NCBI GenBank assembly: GCA_018907035.1
Contig: JACCIC010000096.1
Location: 558,001 to 622,000 of the forward strand
From: Sycobia sp. Sy_11
Taxonomy: Eukaryota > Arthropoda > Insecta > Hymenoptera > Epichrysomallidae
Length of the DNA: 64,000 nt
Direction: 5' to 3'
Shown: positions 13,255-25,680 of the stretch, piece by piece
Numbering within the stretch: position 1 is the first letter of the stretch
Layout: every line of letters begins with the position of its first letter
Notes under the pieces: generated by a model
The model's database searches: none
Seen by the model: the letters and a program-made list of their open reading frames with translations, nothing else
Told to the model about the DNA's origin: nothing
Position numbers and translations under genes: made by a program

Positions 13255-13805
13255 GCTGCGCGACGTCGCAGTTTAAGGCGTGTCTCTCACTCCCAGGTGC
13301 CTTATTTCTCTCTCTCTCCCTCTCTCTCTCTCTTTCTTTCATTCTCTCTTCCTCCAGGCCGCGCGAGCACAATGCATCAGCTCGGGCGCCCGTTGCAAAA
13401 AGGACGCGCGGCCGCGTCGCGTCGCGCAATGCGCGAGTCACGCCCAGATCTGCGCGCGCTCGCGGAGCCCTATGGCATCGTTTATATCGTGTGCATATTA
13501 TAGTACATACACACACACGCGCGCACACACACACATGGCAGATGCGAGGGGACACGCGGAATATATATACATAGCGTCACCACGGGGCTTTATTTTGGGG
13601 CCTGGAGCGCGTGTGCATATACGTATGTGTGGCTGAGTTACGCATGGGGCGCGACCGCCCACTTTTTTATTTGGTCCCGTTTTTGGCTAACCAGTACATG
13701 GACTGACGGGGCATCAGGATGACGATGCGCAATGGACAGAGCGCGCTGTATGGCCCAGCTTTTGCGGGGTTCCGGTGTTTTTAGTCGTGCGCACGCTTAC
13801 GGTCT

Positions 13806-13862
<57 letters not shown>

Positions 13863-13960
13863 CATAAACATGGATGTCTATTATGGCATTGCAACTGTAA
13901 CAAAGCAAGGAGGGGAGGCGTCGTTTATTGATTTATATTAGGCTTTTTTTCCTAATTTCT
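12881..13960. repeat. CpG-rich island with (GA)n, (CT)n, CA-rich and (TA)n arrays
   Basis: (GA)n at 13217-13252, a CT-rich tract at 13307-13350, a CA/CG alternating tract at 13505-13535 and (TA)n at 13811-13861. The 195-codon frame starting at 12916 crosses the GA and CT arrays and shows no domain. Confidence 0.9.
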
Positions 13961-15060
13961 ACATGTTGTATGTAATTTGATATATAGATTACGTATATTT
14001 AACAATTGATATATAAACCGAGGATGAATTTTTTTTCTGTGTAAGAAATCTCTTTGTTTGGGTAAAATTACCTAAGAAGTAATTCTATTATTAGAAGAGT
14101 AATTTATCAATTATAGTGTCGTAGTGTATTAGGATTTGATTTAACAGTAGCTGATTTGAATTATGTGAATTACGGCATTATATTTTCATTGATCAAACGC
14201 TATCAAGAACGGTGTTCTGAATTTTAGTGTACTCGTGAAAATGTGTACCAAGGAATTGCAAAAATAAGGTTAGAGATCTAATTCGATAGATTTCTACAGA
14301 TAAATAAAATTGTTTAATACAATGAAAAATGCTATTTTATAAATTGTGAAAAGATATTCACGGCAATAATATGGTAAAGTATGAAATCCAGAAGCTTATT
14401 TAATTGAGCGAATGATTTCCATAGAATTTAGATTTCCTTTGTTTTTTAATATTTATGGGGTTGTGTGAACTAATGAAGCGAAGATAAAATTATTAAAATT
14501 CTATGATAAATGCAAATTGTTCACTAATAATTTAAGATAATAGAGTATATAAACATAGTGCTGATTGCTTGTCATTGATACTAACATAACTAACATATAA
14601 ACAGACGAAGAAAGTGGAAAATTAGGAAATAAGAGTTATAAATTTTTTTTAATTCCTTTTTTTTCTTAATTTAGTGAACGGCAAATAACTTACGTGTCAA
14701 TAGATTTTATTTTTCAAAAATTTAACTCTTAATTAAATTTATAATTTCGAATCTATTTGTTTAGCTCATAAATGCAAATTCTACTGTTTATTTTATTATT
14801 CAAATATAAGTAAACAAAAATTTATAATAAAAATCACAAGTAATTATGATTTTATGAAGTAATCATATATTTACACAATCATGCAATACTTATTTAAATT
14901 TATTCGCAATGAGAAAATGAATAATCCTTTATTTGTAATTCATGTTGAACAATGATATTCGACAATTTGAATATTTTAGTAAACTGTATTCAATAACACT
15001 TTTATAATGTTGGAGTCACCGATCAGATCATGATCGATAATTGCGACCACTGTAAATGAA
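13961..15060. other. AT-rich sequence, no gene seen
   Basis: Unique-looking AT-rich DNA without open frames of note or recognisable repeats. Confidence 0.6.
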
Positions 15061-15405
15061 AATTCAAATAGAAAATTCCATTCGGTTTACTCCACCTTGC
15101 ACAGATGGAAATGCATGTACATATATATAGATATGCTCTCTGCGGTCGTCGCGGTCTCGCGGGGCAGATGAACGCGCGGCGGACCGCGATAAAGAGCTTC
15201 GTGCGCCGGGATGAGCGGCAAGTGGGAGAGGGGAGCGGGGTTGGAGGATGCGCCGAAAAAGCGCGCCGAGTCGCACACACGAGCGTGCGTGCGCGTTATG
15301 AAAAGAGGATGACCATTTGCTCGAGTGAGCCGCTGGGGGAACGTGCAGGCCGCACGAGCGCTCGCGCGCGCTCGCGACCGCGGACGGGCTCCGGTTATCG
15401 CGAGG

Positions 15406-15460
<55 letters not shown>

Positions 15461-15560
15461 GTGTGTATATATATTTTTATATATTTATATCTATGCGCTG
15501 ACGAGCACACGCGGAAATAATGCGAGAGCGACGAGTTATAGCTCGCTAATTGCCCTTTCT
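15061..15560. repeat. CpG-rich island with (TA)n array
   Basis: A CpG-dense block at 15130-15400 is followed by pure (TA)n at 15408-15450 and GTAT/TATT variants to 15490. Confidence 0.88.
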
Positions 15561-17825
15561 TGAATGTGCATAAGCTATATACCTATTATCTAGTCCGCAC
15601 CTATTTCGTCGAGAAAATTTGGTAAATTGAAACAAGTTGGGGTTACGACGAATACATCTTCGCGAGATTTTTGCAACGTTAAATGCACTTCGATAAAAAT
15701 TGTTTGTATATTCCTTTGCTGCTGAGAATCCTTAAAATTTAATTTATGGATTTCAAAATATATGAATATACAAAGCAAATAATCAAATATACGAAGCGCT
15801 CCTTAAGAGAGTGACGATAGAGGTGAGGTAACTGCAAATTTTTCGATGTTATATCAAATTATTTCTTATTGAAAATGATTGATTTTGAAACTACGTGAAA
15901 GAAGAATCAATTTTTGGATTTCATTCTACTCGACTACTAAGGAGGAGTCAATTTGAGAAAAAATAGTTTAGATTTTTTTCTCGTTCTGATCTATGATTGC
16001 TAATTTAAAAATAAGAATTATTCGTATAATACAGTAAATAATATGTATTATAAAATTCTATAAAAGGAATATAAAAATGTAGTTATATAATGTGTGAATT
16101 TTAATTTTTCGGAAATTTCAACCGTATAAGCAGTGAAAATAAAATTTCCCTTTTTATTCGTCATTTTTCTTGAATAAATAATTAATTTTTTATACGTCAA
16201 TCAAAAAAATTGAAAATAATATTAGCGAAATTCAGATGAATGATACTTTTATTAAATAAGATCATAAAATATTTTATTCTTCCAAACGTATTCTTTTATG
16301 GCATAATAAAAACCGTGATGAGAAATTACTAACGAGGATCCTAGTTATTGTCATAAAACTAGCGCCCCCGCTCACGGATTCGCATAATAATTCGAATAAA
16401 TAATAACAATTCAATTGTGATTAATAATTTCTAATTAACAATTCATTCAATGTGATTAAAATATCTTTCACTATTAATTAATTTAAATGCTATATGCTAT
16501 TAATTTATATGCTAATAATTTAAACTATGAATTTGAAGTACTGATAAATAAGATCACTAATTTGAAAGATTTGATCGAAATCAATAAAGCGATACTTTCG
16601 CACATATTATAGATTATTACGATAAATTTACGATTATAAACTATTATTACTAATTACGATTAGATTAGAAAATAATATTGATAAATATATACAATTAATT
16701 TATACAAATGCAAACACTAAAATCAGAAAAAGAATATTGAATAATTAATAATATCCCGTATAGAAATTTCTCGCTAATTGTTCTCGGATCAAGTCGTGAT
16801 ATCCTAATCTCTATTCTACTTCTTCTATTAAATGTTTTTAAAAACTACTTTACTTACTGATTTATATTTATAATTGAATAATATTTAAAAGAATTAAATA
16901 AATAACTATATATATATATATATATATATATAAAAACCATCTAAAAATATCCTGAAAATTAAATATTTTATAATGTAAATTAATATTAGAATATAAAAAA
17001 GTCTGTCCTGAACTCGCAAACAGGACTAATGCATTCAAGTTACTAAAAACTTTTTCTAATTCTTAATCAATCGATTGTAGATGTTTCCATTTGCATTGCT
17101 ATCAAATGGAAATGGAAAATCTACTTTATCTGAAGCGCCAAAAAAAAATTGTACATTTCATGGATTTCTGCTTGGAATCCCGCCGGGAAATCTAAGATGA
17201 TCGAAGCGCCGGGTTTGGTTCAAATTTAGAGTATTTTGACTTATTCAGGGAAAAACAGGAAATTCGAATCCGATTTCGATCTAATTTTCATAAATATTCC
17301 AAGTTTCATAAATAGAAAGTTCTGCACGGAATGTATAAAAAACATTTGCTAAAATTTAAAATAATGTCAAAATTATAATTTCTTATATATAAGAAAATTG
17401 TTATAATATAACGTTATAAATACAAACATTAACAATTCAGTGAACGACCAAGAATTTTATCTTTATTCCAGTGAAAGTTGTGCTGGTCTCATTGCAAAAA
17501 TTTAGCGGGTCGATATTTTTAAACTAATACACAATCGAATAATGAATCGCAAGAAAAGTCGAAATTTTTTAAAAATATAATTGAAAAACTTTTTTGCCAT
17601 TACGCCCGGGACGAAAAAAATCCGTGAGAACTTTACAAGATCACTAGCAGCTGGTTGTATTATATATTGTCGAGCCGTATAATAGAGTAAAGTTCGCGGA
17701 AACTCCTTGCAGAAGAATAATAATTCTATATATAATTATAGGAATTGAAATTCGCACAGAATTTCGTGGAAACTTTGCGAGCTTGTTGAATTTACGATTA
17801 TCGCTCACGGACTTTACTTATCTAT
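15561..17825. other. Long AT-rich stretch, no gene seen
   Basis: More than 2 kb with a short (TA)n at 16907-16932 and no readable coding frame. Confidence 0.6.
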
Positions 17826-17829
17826 TTAC

Positions 17830-17881
<52 letters not shown>

Positions 17882-18230
17882 GCACACGCATACATACACA
17901 CAGATACACCCGCGCGCAAACAGAGACACTCACACAAACGTGTACACAGACAGTCAAGCAAGTCGAAGCGGGTGCGCGCTGCCGCGCTCTGCACAGGGGA
18001 AGAAAAAGTAGTTGAATGAAGAGTACTACCAAAGGGCGGAAACCTTTTCTCGGTACGCTCCCGGTTATTTATCGTTCTTAACGAAGACTCGCCTTTGCCC
18101 CCCCTCCCTCCTCTCTCCGCCGAATTCCTCTGCACTTTGCTCGTTCGCTCTTCGACTCTTTAAACTCGGGGGAAAGAGGGAGAGATAGATAGATAGATAG
18201 ACAGAGAGAGAGGGGGGAGAGAGAGAGTAA

Positions 18231-18303
<73 letters not shown>

Positions 18304-18408
18304 GTAAAAAAGACAGGGGAAGGAAAAAAGGAAGATCGTCCCAGAATTTCCCGAATCTGTTTAGCTCCTCCATGCGCGCATGAGCGTCTAGAAATACGCG
18401 CTTGTGCG

Positions 18409-18470
<62 letters not shown>

Positions 18471-18620
18471 GAATTTAAAAGGGCGCGCTTGAAAAAGATC
18501 TCCCAAATATCCAGTTCGAGGGCAGCGCTTCTCTTCTTTCGTTGCCCCAATAAATCTTACCGGGCTTTTATTGTTCGCGTGTTCGGTCGCGCATATATGT
18601 GTGTACTTATTTGGAACGGT
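17826..18620. repeat. Microsatellite cluster: (TA)n, CA-rich, GATA and two (GA)n arrays
   Basis: (TA)n at 17831-17878 leads into CA-rich sequence to about 17950. Then come GATA units at 18183-18201, (GA)n at 18241-18298 with a GA-rich lead from 18204, and (GA)n at 18421-18466. The Ser-Leu frames on the minus strand are translations of the GA arrays. Confidence 0.93.
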
Positions 18621-20120
18621 CATTGGCTTTATAGGGGTGTGTTTCTCTATTTGTTTCTAAGATACCGTAATTTTGCCGCGAAGATTTATGATTGTAGATG
18701 CGAAACGCCAACGATTTTCAAAGTTATTGATGGTATTTCGCAATATTGAAGAATTACTGCAAATAAAACTCACGGTTGTATAATTATGCATTTTATCAAT
18801 ACTATCTTCATTACAACTGTATATGTATATTTCCTTAAAGGATTATAAAATGTCGTCACAAACACGATCGAATCAGAATTTTTTTTATTTATCAATGAAG
18901 ATGAGAATAACAGCTTTTGTTACAATAAGAGCTTCATTGTTTTAACATGTAATAAAATGAAAAATTTCCTTTTTAAATAATTTACAAAAATTAAATTACA
19001 GATATTATACCGAGATTCCAACAAAGATTGGCACAATGTCTTTTCAAACTATAACTAACAAAATGCATCATTAACATTGAAAAAATAAACTCTAATTAAG
19101 TTAGTTTATTAAAAAGTAACACACTTCGTAACGACAGAGAGTAACAAATTTATTTTGTGTAAAAACTGTATTAAATAAGCGATTATTAATTAATTATATA
19201 GAATAGTAAGCGCTTAATGAAACAGAATTTAAATAAGAATATAGGAGAAGTATATTTTCAATACTTAAGATTCGTTTTCACTTTAGCCGATCATGTCAAA
19301 TGCTAACTCTTCGAATTTATACCTATTATGGGAGAATATATATATATATTTTTTTTAGAAAAAAGTAAAAATTAATTAACAATTATAATTTTTCGTTTCG
19401 CCCTAGATCACTCGCTGATCTCGTTAGTAAGATAATAGATCGAATAATGTTAGACGAACATTGTGGGAATCTGAAACGCAGAAACTATAGTATGAATTTA
19501 TTTATAAAATTAAAGTCTGAAAATTTGTCTTAATCACCCGAAACCGAAGTCATATCGTACGTCATTTTTGTCAAATTTTCAAGTGTTGTGAATACGTATA
19601 TTTCTTACACGACAATGATTTTAAGTGTTTAAATGACGATCTTCTGTCTTCTCTGTTTTCTCTGTCTTTTTGAATTCTGTGAAATACAATTTCATGGTTT
19701 ACACGTTTATCTATATATTCTGTTATGCTATGATGCTATTCGACGGAAAGTTACCAATTATGCTAGTATTCCGCGCAAAGAATAGAATGTAATAGTTCCC
19801 GATGCAAAACAAGCAATCGTCAATCTTTTACGCAAAAATACGGAATTGGCTAGTTTTCGATACGAAATTCGAAATCTATACTTTGTCTTTGATAAGATTG
19901 GAAATGCGTTCTTTGCATTGGTAGGAGCGCGGTTGCCTTCCAGTTTGAAATTTTTACGTCGCAAGAATAGAATTACCCAGGAAAAAATGTGTCTTTTTAC
20001 TGCTGCGAACCTCTTTGATTGAAAGTCTGCACAAGTGTTATCGTTCTTTTTTCATTTTTTTTTTTTATCCAAACCGGGGTCGACATTTTTTTATAACCAT
20101 CGTATTACCATTTGGTTTTT
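18621..20120. other. AT-rich sequence, no gene seen
   Basis: No family motif or strong repeat was recognised. Confidence 0.55.
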
Positions 20121-20295
20121 TTTCGTCTTAGCGAGAAAACTATAGCCGAAACCTCGTCCACCTCTCGAGCAAGAAACACGCGACAAAAACAGAGTTTCGT
20201 CGACGTCGCGCAGCCACGCCCAACATTAATTTTTTTGCCTCGACGGCGGCGCGCGCGCATCTAGCTTCGCGGCCATTAAAACGGCACAGTGCCTT

Positions 20296-20346
<51 letters not shown>

Positions 20347-21600
20347 CACAGACACACATACACGCATACTGAAAAATAGCGGAAAAAGCATATGCGCCCG
20401 CCACGGCCCAAGACAAAAGGGAAGGACGAAAGAGGGAAAAAAAGGATGCTCCGCGTGCCGTCGGCATTCCACCTCTTCTTCCTCCTCCTCCTCTCCCTCC
20501 CCCTACCCCGGCCGCCCGCGGGAGGAGTTCGGAAGGCCGCGCGCGATCGACTCGCCGCGCGCGCGCGGGGGGAACGCGGAGACGACGAGAAGGAGAGAGA
20601 GAGAGAGAGAGAGAGACAATGACGGCTCACAAACCGAATCTCCGGTGTGCATTCCTTTTCCCGCCCCTCCGCCCTCGGCTCCCACTCCTCCTCCTCTTCG
20701 CCCCCGTGTCGTCTCCTCTCCCTCTCTCTCTCTCTCTCTCACCGCGCGCTCGTTTCTCCGTCGCGCCGGAAAAAAGGGGGCAGACGCGGCAGCCCGCGCG
20801 TAAGCGCGCGTATTCCGCGCGCGGACGTTTTCCCGCGGTGGTTATATTTGTCGCCGGACGAGCGCGCTGGGCCGCCGCTCGCGCAGCTGTCGGCCCCCGG
20901 AGCGGCGCGGACCCGTCGCGGCCGGCTCGCGCTCTTCTCTCGCCAGCTTTCCTCCCCGCTTCACCTGCGCATCGCGCCTCGCGTCGCGTTCTCGCACGCA
21001 CGCATTACACACGAGCGCGCGTGCGCGCGGGAGAGCGCCGCCGGTCGAGGAGCATTGTAGCGCAACGTGTCATTCGGCGCCGCGCGGCACAACGTAATGT
21101 AAGCGCGCGCGAGCGAGCGAGCGAGCGAGCGAGCGAGCGTACACGTATAACAATACGTTATAGGAGACACGTTTAATTATCATAGAGTAATGCCTATAAT
21201 GACATACATTACGAGGATATAGCCGTCGGGAGAGCATGCGCGAGCGCGCGCGCCCGCCCGCGGCCCGCCATATGGAATGGGCAAGAGGGACGGGTGGGCG
21301 GGGTGGGTAAGGAGGAGGGGGGCGGGTGGAGAGCCTTTTGTCCTCCCGAGTATATAATAATAAGCGGTCGACATACGACTCGGAGAGAGAAAGAGAGAGA
21401 GTTCCCTGCCACGGAAAGAGTTGGTCCCAGGCGTGCGCGCGCGCATGCGTCTAAAACTACCGAGACGGGGACGACAACGTTGACGTATAGCTGTTCCTCC
21501 TTCGCAAGTACCTGTGCTCCTTCTCCTGACCTGGCAAGCGCCCCACGCCATTTCACATCGTATTTTCATTATTTATTTATTTTTTTTTTTTAATGGATCC
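20121..21600. repeat. Large CpG-rich island with (TA)n, (GA)n, (CT)n and (GCGA)n arrays
   Basis: This is among the longest GC-rich blocks in the window. It contains (TA)n at 20299-20340, (GA)n at 20593-20616, (CT)n at 20721-20740 and a tetranucleotide array (GCGA)n at 21109-21139. Arg- and Ala-rich frames are open on both strands at once, as expected of CpG-rich DNA with few stop codons. A promoter or first exon of a distant gene could sit here, but I see no specific signal. Confidence 0.85.
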
Positions 21601-21974
21601 TTCGTACAGCCCCCCCCCTGACTCTGCCATTATCTATTTATTTGTCATTTTCTTCCCATATGGCACCGCCTGCGTAGAAATTTAGTTGAGAATCCTTCAC
21701 GGAGTAATTCCTATTTATAATTGTGATCTAGCAAGGAAACCTTAATAGATTTTATTTTTTATTGGTCTCATACTATTTAGTATATTCGAAGGAATAATAA
21801 ATAATCAAGTACGTACACGTTTCCTTATGTCCAATAACCAATTGTACTCTATTTTTCAAAATAGATATTGAAAATAAAAATTTTAATAATTTATATTTTC
21901 CTGTTTTTAAAAATTTTACATTACTTTATTTATTATATTATACGAATTTTCGAAGAGTTTTTTGTTTTTTTTTG

Positions 21975-21975
<1 letters not shown>

Positions 21976-22018
<43 letters not shown>
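21976..22018. repeat. (TA)n microsatellite
   Basis: Pure TA array in AT-rich DNA, 70 bp before the hammerhead-like motif. Confidence 0.95.
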
Positions 22019-22021
<3 letters not shown>

Positions 22022-22088
22022 ATATTATAGTTTCATATATATTATTATTAATTATTCACGTACGTTACAAATATGTACGTTACAAATA

Positions 22089-22128
22089 GTCCCTGATGAG
22101 GAGCCGTAGCGAGCTCGAAACGTTGGAC
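22089..22128 (+). ncRNA. Hammerhead-ribozyme-like motif
   Basis: The core CTGATGA (22093-22099) and GAAA (22117-22120) flank a hairpin whose arms GAGC (22101-22104) and GCTC (22113-22116) pair. Outside, GTCC (22089-22092) pairs with GGAC (22125-22128), giving a 4-bp stem I. Between GAAA and GGAC lies CGTT, so helix III would be only A-U and C-G with no loop. In the hammerhead family such minimal helix III forms are proposed to act as dimers, because ACGT is self-complementary. One G at 22100 is unpaired in stem II. The motif closes one end of a repeat, as hammerheads do in several retroelement families. Activity is untested, and stem I is short. Confidence 0.5.
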
Positions 22129-22503
22129 AAGTCTTCAATTAGGTAAGGGTTTTGGGGACAGTCAGACTGCACTTTACTAACAAATAATTTTTTCACCTAA
22201 TATTTTATTTTCAGATTAGTCTACGGGGGTGAATGTAAACAAGGACAGTCCGACTGTCATTATAATTTTAACTTAATTTTTAATTTAATTTTATTTTAGT
22301 TTTTATTTTATTTTATTTATTATTTTATATTTATTTTAGTTTTATTTTATTTTATTTATTTATTTTATATTTATTTTAGTTTTTATTTTATTTTTATTTA
22401 TTTATTTTTATATTTTATTTTTAGATTGAATTGATTGGACTGTAAGACCGATAAAAAAATATTTATTAATTTACAAATAAGTACGCTTAAAAAATATCCT
22501 ACC

Positions 22504-22570
22504 TGTCTTGGACTCGAATCGACCACCCTCTAGCTCGCCCGTTAACGCATTATCCACTATACTACCGCGA
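22504..22570 (-). other. tRNA-like head with A and B boxes (SINE-type pol III promoter)
   Basis: On the minus strand TAGTATAGTGG (22564-22554) fits the pol III A box and GATTCGAGTCC (22520-22510) fits the B box, 33 bp apart, which is the spacing in tRNA genes. The acceptor and T stems do not pair, so this is not a functional tRNA gene but a tRNA-derived promoter. Confidence 0.6.
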
Positions 22571-22575
22571 TTATG

Positions 22576-23270
22576 TATGGCAATAACTCATAAATATATA
22601 TATAAATATCTAGTTTCATCTTCTATCACATTTTTGCATTATACATTTTATATGATACAACTTTATGTTATGGTTTTCATAAATTCAAGTACTCTAATAC
22701 GAATAAATTTACATCTGCCTCTTTCTCTTTCTCGCTTTCTTCTTCCTGATCTCTCTCTTGTTTATTTCTTTATTAAAAAGTACAAATAAATTTACATATG
22801 TAGTATCTATCTATCTATCTTTTTCTCCGCCTTTAGTGACCGAAACAGGTTCTTTGTGGTTGGGTCTACTTCTGTGGTCCGAGCGCATTTACGTATGTCT
22901 GTGTGTACATACATACATATACATATATATTATACGTGAATCACACCGCGACCACGCAATGCACGCGTTGCGGGCCTCTGCGTGAGCTTGATTACCGTAA
23001 TCAGCCGTTCCTGTTCCGGTATATCGGTTGCTAATTATAATCATCGATGCCACCACACGTCACTTCCTTGTTTTCAAGAGCGGTAGTCGATGTTGAGCAT
23101 GGAAGAGAGACAAAGGGGGAGGAACGGGGCGGGAATTTTGTTATTTTGTTACGCCACCAGTCACCTTTCGGTATCGGTTTTTTGTCTCAAATTTTTTTGA
23201 TGATGGTGTGCATTGCCTCCCTTCGCTTAGGCACGTATGTATATGCAAACTAAAGAAAAAGGAACAGAGA
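22576..23270. other. Mixed sequence with small repeats, no gene seen
   Basis: Short TATC units occur near 22805-22822 and CATA-type units near 22907-22925. No conserved frame was seen. Confidence 0.5.
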
Positions 23271-23271
23271 C

Positions 23272-23317
<46 letters not shown>

Positions 23318-23418
23318 CGGAAGCGAGAGAAGAAGGAATGGACGGTTTTACCGTGTGCGTCGTTCGCGGTTTATTCGTTGGCTTCTCAGGGGGAAACTCC
23401 TTGAATTCATGAATGTTA

Positions 23419-23478
<60 letters not shown>

Positions 23479-23659
23479 GTACACCTATTTGGTAATGCGG
23501 CAGCGCATGGGCAGTACATCGTAATCAAGAGTGATCATTTTGACGGTGGTGTATGTATAATAACTAAATTACAGCGGAAACAAACTTTGACCCAATTGTC
23601 TGTTGCTCTTGTATATGGGTTTCGAGGTGAAAAGGAAATTTTAATATAAGTGTAATAAA

Positions 23660-23708
<49 letters not shown>

Positions 23709-24085
23709 AATATTTATAAGTTTATTGGCTTATTATCTCTAATTGATGTTTTGCTGCGAATAAAATCAATCTGAATAATTCCTTTTCTGTACTTTTTACA
23801 TAATAACTGCATATATAGATGATGAGTTCATTTTTCTGTGATGTATTGTCGAAAATTTCTAGTATTGAAAAAAAACGATTTAAAACTATAATGTTACACT
23901 TCGTAAGAACCTCTGTTATTGAGAAGTTGAGATGGATCTGTTGCAATTTTGTGGCTGTCACTTTAAATGTGTTAGAGTTAATTTAGAGTTTCATAAACTG
24001 AATATATATAACGGGCGAACTATTTACTCAGAAATCTTAGACAGCGTTAAAAGCTTAAAAAAATGACTAAATAACGAAACATATG

Positions 24086-24145
<60 letters not shown>
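23271..24145. repeat. (GA)n and three (TA)n arrays
   Basis: (GA)n at 23274-23312, then (TA)n at 23422-23475, 23663-23706 and 24081-24142 (the last with a CATATGTA variant at its left edge). Confidence 0.93.
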
Positions 24146-24146
<1 letters not shown>

Positions 24147-24910
24147 ATAGAAATATAGTTATATATTGCTTTGTCATTTGTACATTTATTTTTACTATTT
24201 TAAGAGTATGACTACATATAATTGTTGTTTAACATTTTCCCATTTTATCTCTATGAGATCTGCACGCATGCTTTCTCGGAAAAGTGGATGGTTGGCCTAT
24301 ATCCGAACTTATGTATTCGAAGCTTATTGTGAATTGAGCGTGGTACTAAAATTAATCAATAACCTATATCTTCTATTGAATTCTCAGTCAGTATAAGCTT
24401 ATTTGTTAACGAAGTAACCTTAAAGAGTTTTTTTTATAATATATATTTTTATATATAATTGTACAATGCCATTGCTTTCAATCGATCTCCACTGTACATA
24501 CTACAAGGCGTTATTCGTATCTTTTGCGGAGAAAAATATTACGAATACGAATGGCACGTAGTGAAAAATTACATCAAGTGTAAGCGTGAAATCGAATAAT
24601 CCCAAATACTCGGAATCTTCCGCTCAAAAACTCCTCGGTAACGTAGCTCGGCAGTAACAAAAAAAAAAAAAAAAAAAATAAAAAAAATAAAAAAAAGAAA
24701 GAAAACACGGGAGCTTCTTTCCACGGTTTCCATACGTAATACGCGTTGAAAAGCGAGCTTCTAGAATCTCTATAAATTTAGATTATAAATCACGGGCCTG
24801 GGGTGGCGATCGAAAGCAATTTTCAATGTACACAATATAAGCCAAAGAGCCAGTGCGGCCATATAATGGTAAACTGGAAGAATTAGCTTATTTCTCTACA
24901 ATCAGTATAA
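24146..24910. other. AT-rich sequence with a poly(A) run
   Basis: A-rich run at 24659-24705, starting with 20 consecutive A. It could be the tail of a retroposed sequence, but I recognise nothing upstream of it. A perfect 8-bp inverted pair ATTCGTAT/ATACGAAT lies near 24514-24552. Confidence 0.5.
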
Positions 24911-24911
24911 G

Positions 24912-24975
<64 letters not shown>

Positions 24976-25253
24976 CACACATATACAATAGGCTTCTGGC
25001 TCCTTCATTGTATGCGCGTACACGTATGTATGTGTAACGGGCCGGGGCAACGCGTCACGTGTATTATATACACGCTCGGGGCCCGCTCGGAATTCGGCAT
25101 GCCACTGCCCTCGCAGTTTCGCCGCGGCCCGCGCGTTAATGCGGGGCCCGCGCTCGGCTTTCCTCGAGCGGCCCTCCTCCCGAATCGAGGAAATTTCACG
25201 CCGGGCGCTCCCGTCCGCCCGTCTCCTCGCCGTGTAATGTGCACCGAGAGCGA

Positions 25254-25305
<52 letters not shown>

Positions 25306-25680
25306 AGGATGGGGCAGTATGGCGAGCCGGCTCACACGCAGACGCTCCTGCACTCGTTTCTACGACATGTGCCATTGACGCGCGCATTTATACACTCGAG
25401 TCCCGTTGGCCGTGGAGAAAATGTCATTGTCCCCGAGATATATAGAAAATGCGCGCGTGAGATCTCGAGAGCAAACGCGGGGGGGGGGGGGGGAGGGGGG
25501 AGGTCGCGCAGCGGATACGACCTATTGTCCGTCTCGCGCGCGGCCGATTCTGCGGCCGGGGGACGGGGCGCGTTTTTATGTTTCGGGGGAAACGTCGGGA
25601 TCTCGACAAGTCCCGGGGCTGTTGTAAGACGTACGCCGTCCACGCCGCCGCGTTAGAGGGTGGCGCAATATTCGCTCGAG
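24911..25680. repeat. CpG-rich island with (TA)n, (GA)n and a long G run
   Basis: (TA)n at 24916-24972, (GA)n at 25259-25301, and a run of 15 G at 25479-25493 followed by A and six more G. The 267-codon frame across it begins in the TA array and shows no domain. Confidence 0.9.

Larger units (their letters stand above)
22089..22575 (-). mobile_element. Composite retroposon-like repeat, copy B
   Basis: Read on the minus strand it starts with a tRNA-like head (22570 to 22504). The block at 22473-22438, shared with 9.58 kb and 41.16 kb, follows. Next is an AT-rich body of TAAATAAAA/TAAAATAAAA units at 22430-22270, then the blocks at 22260-22236 and 22180-22141 with CAGTCNGACTGTCC motifs, and finally the complement of the hammerhead-like motif at 22128-22089. 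No protein is encoded. The tRNA-like promoter suggests a SINE; the hammerhead suggests kinship with Penelope-like or retrozyme elements. I see no target-site duplication, so the exact limits are uncertain. Confidence 0.55.

Noticed and set aside
20619..21176. 185-codon frame in a CpG-rich island
   Set aside because: Overlapping long frames exist in several frames on both strands, composition is Arg/Ala/Ser-biased, and no motif or start context supports it.
24853..25656. 267-codon frame
   Set aside because: It begins in a (TA)n array, runs through a (GA)n array and a G run, and shows no domain.
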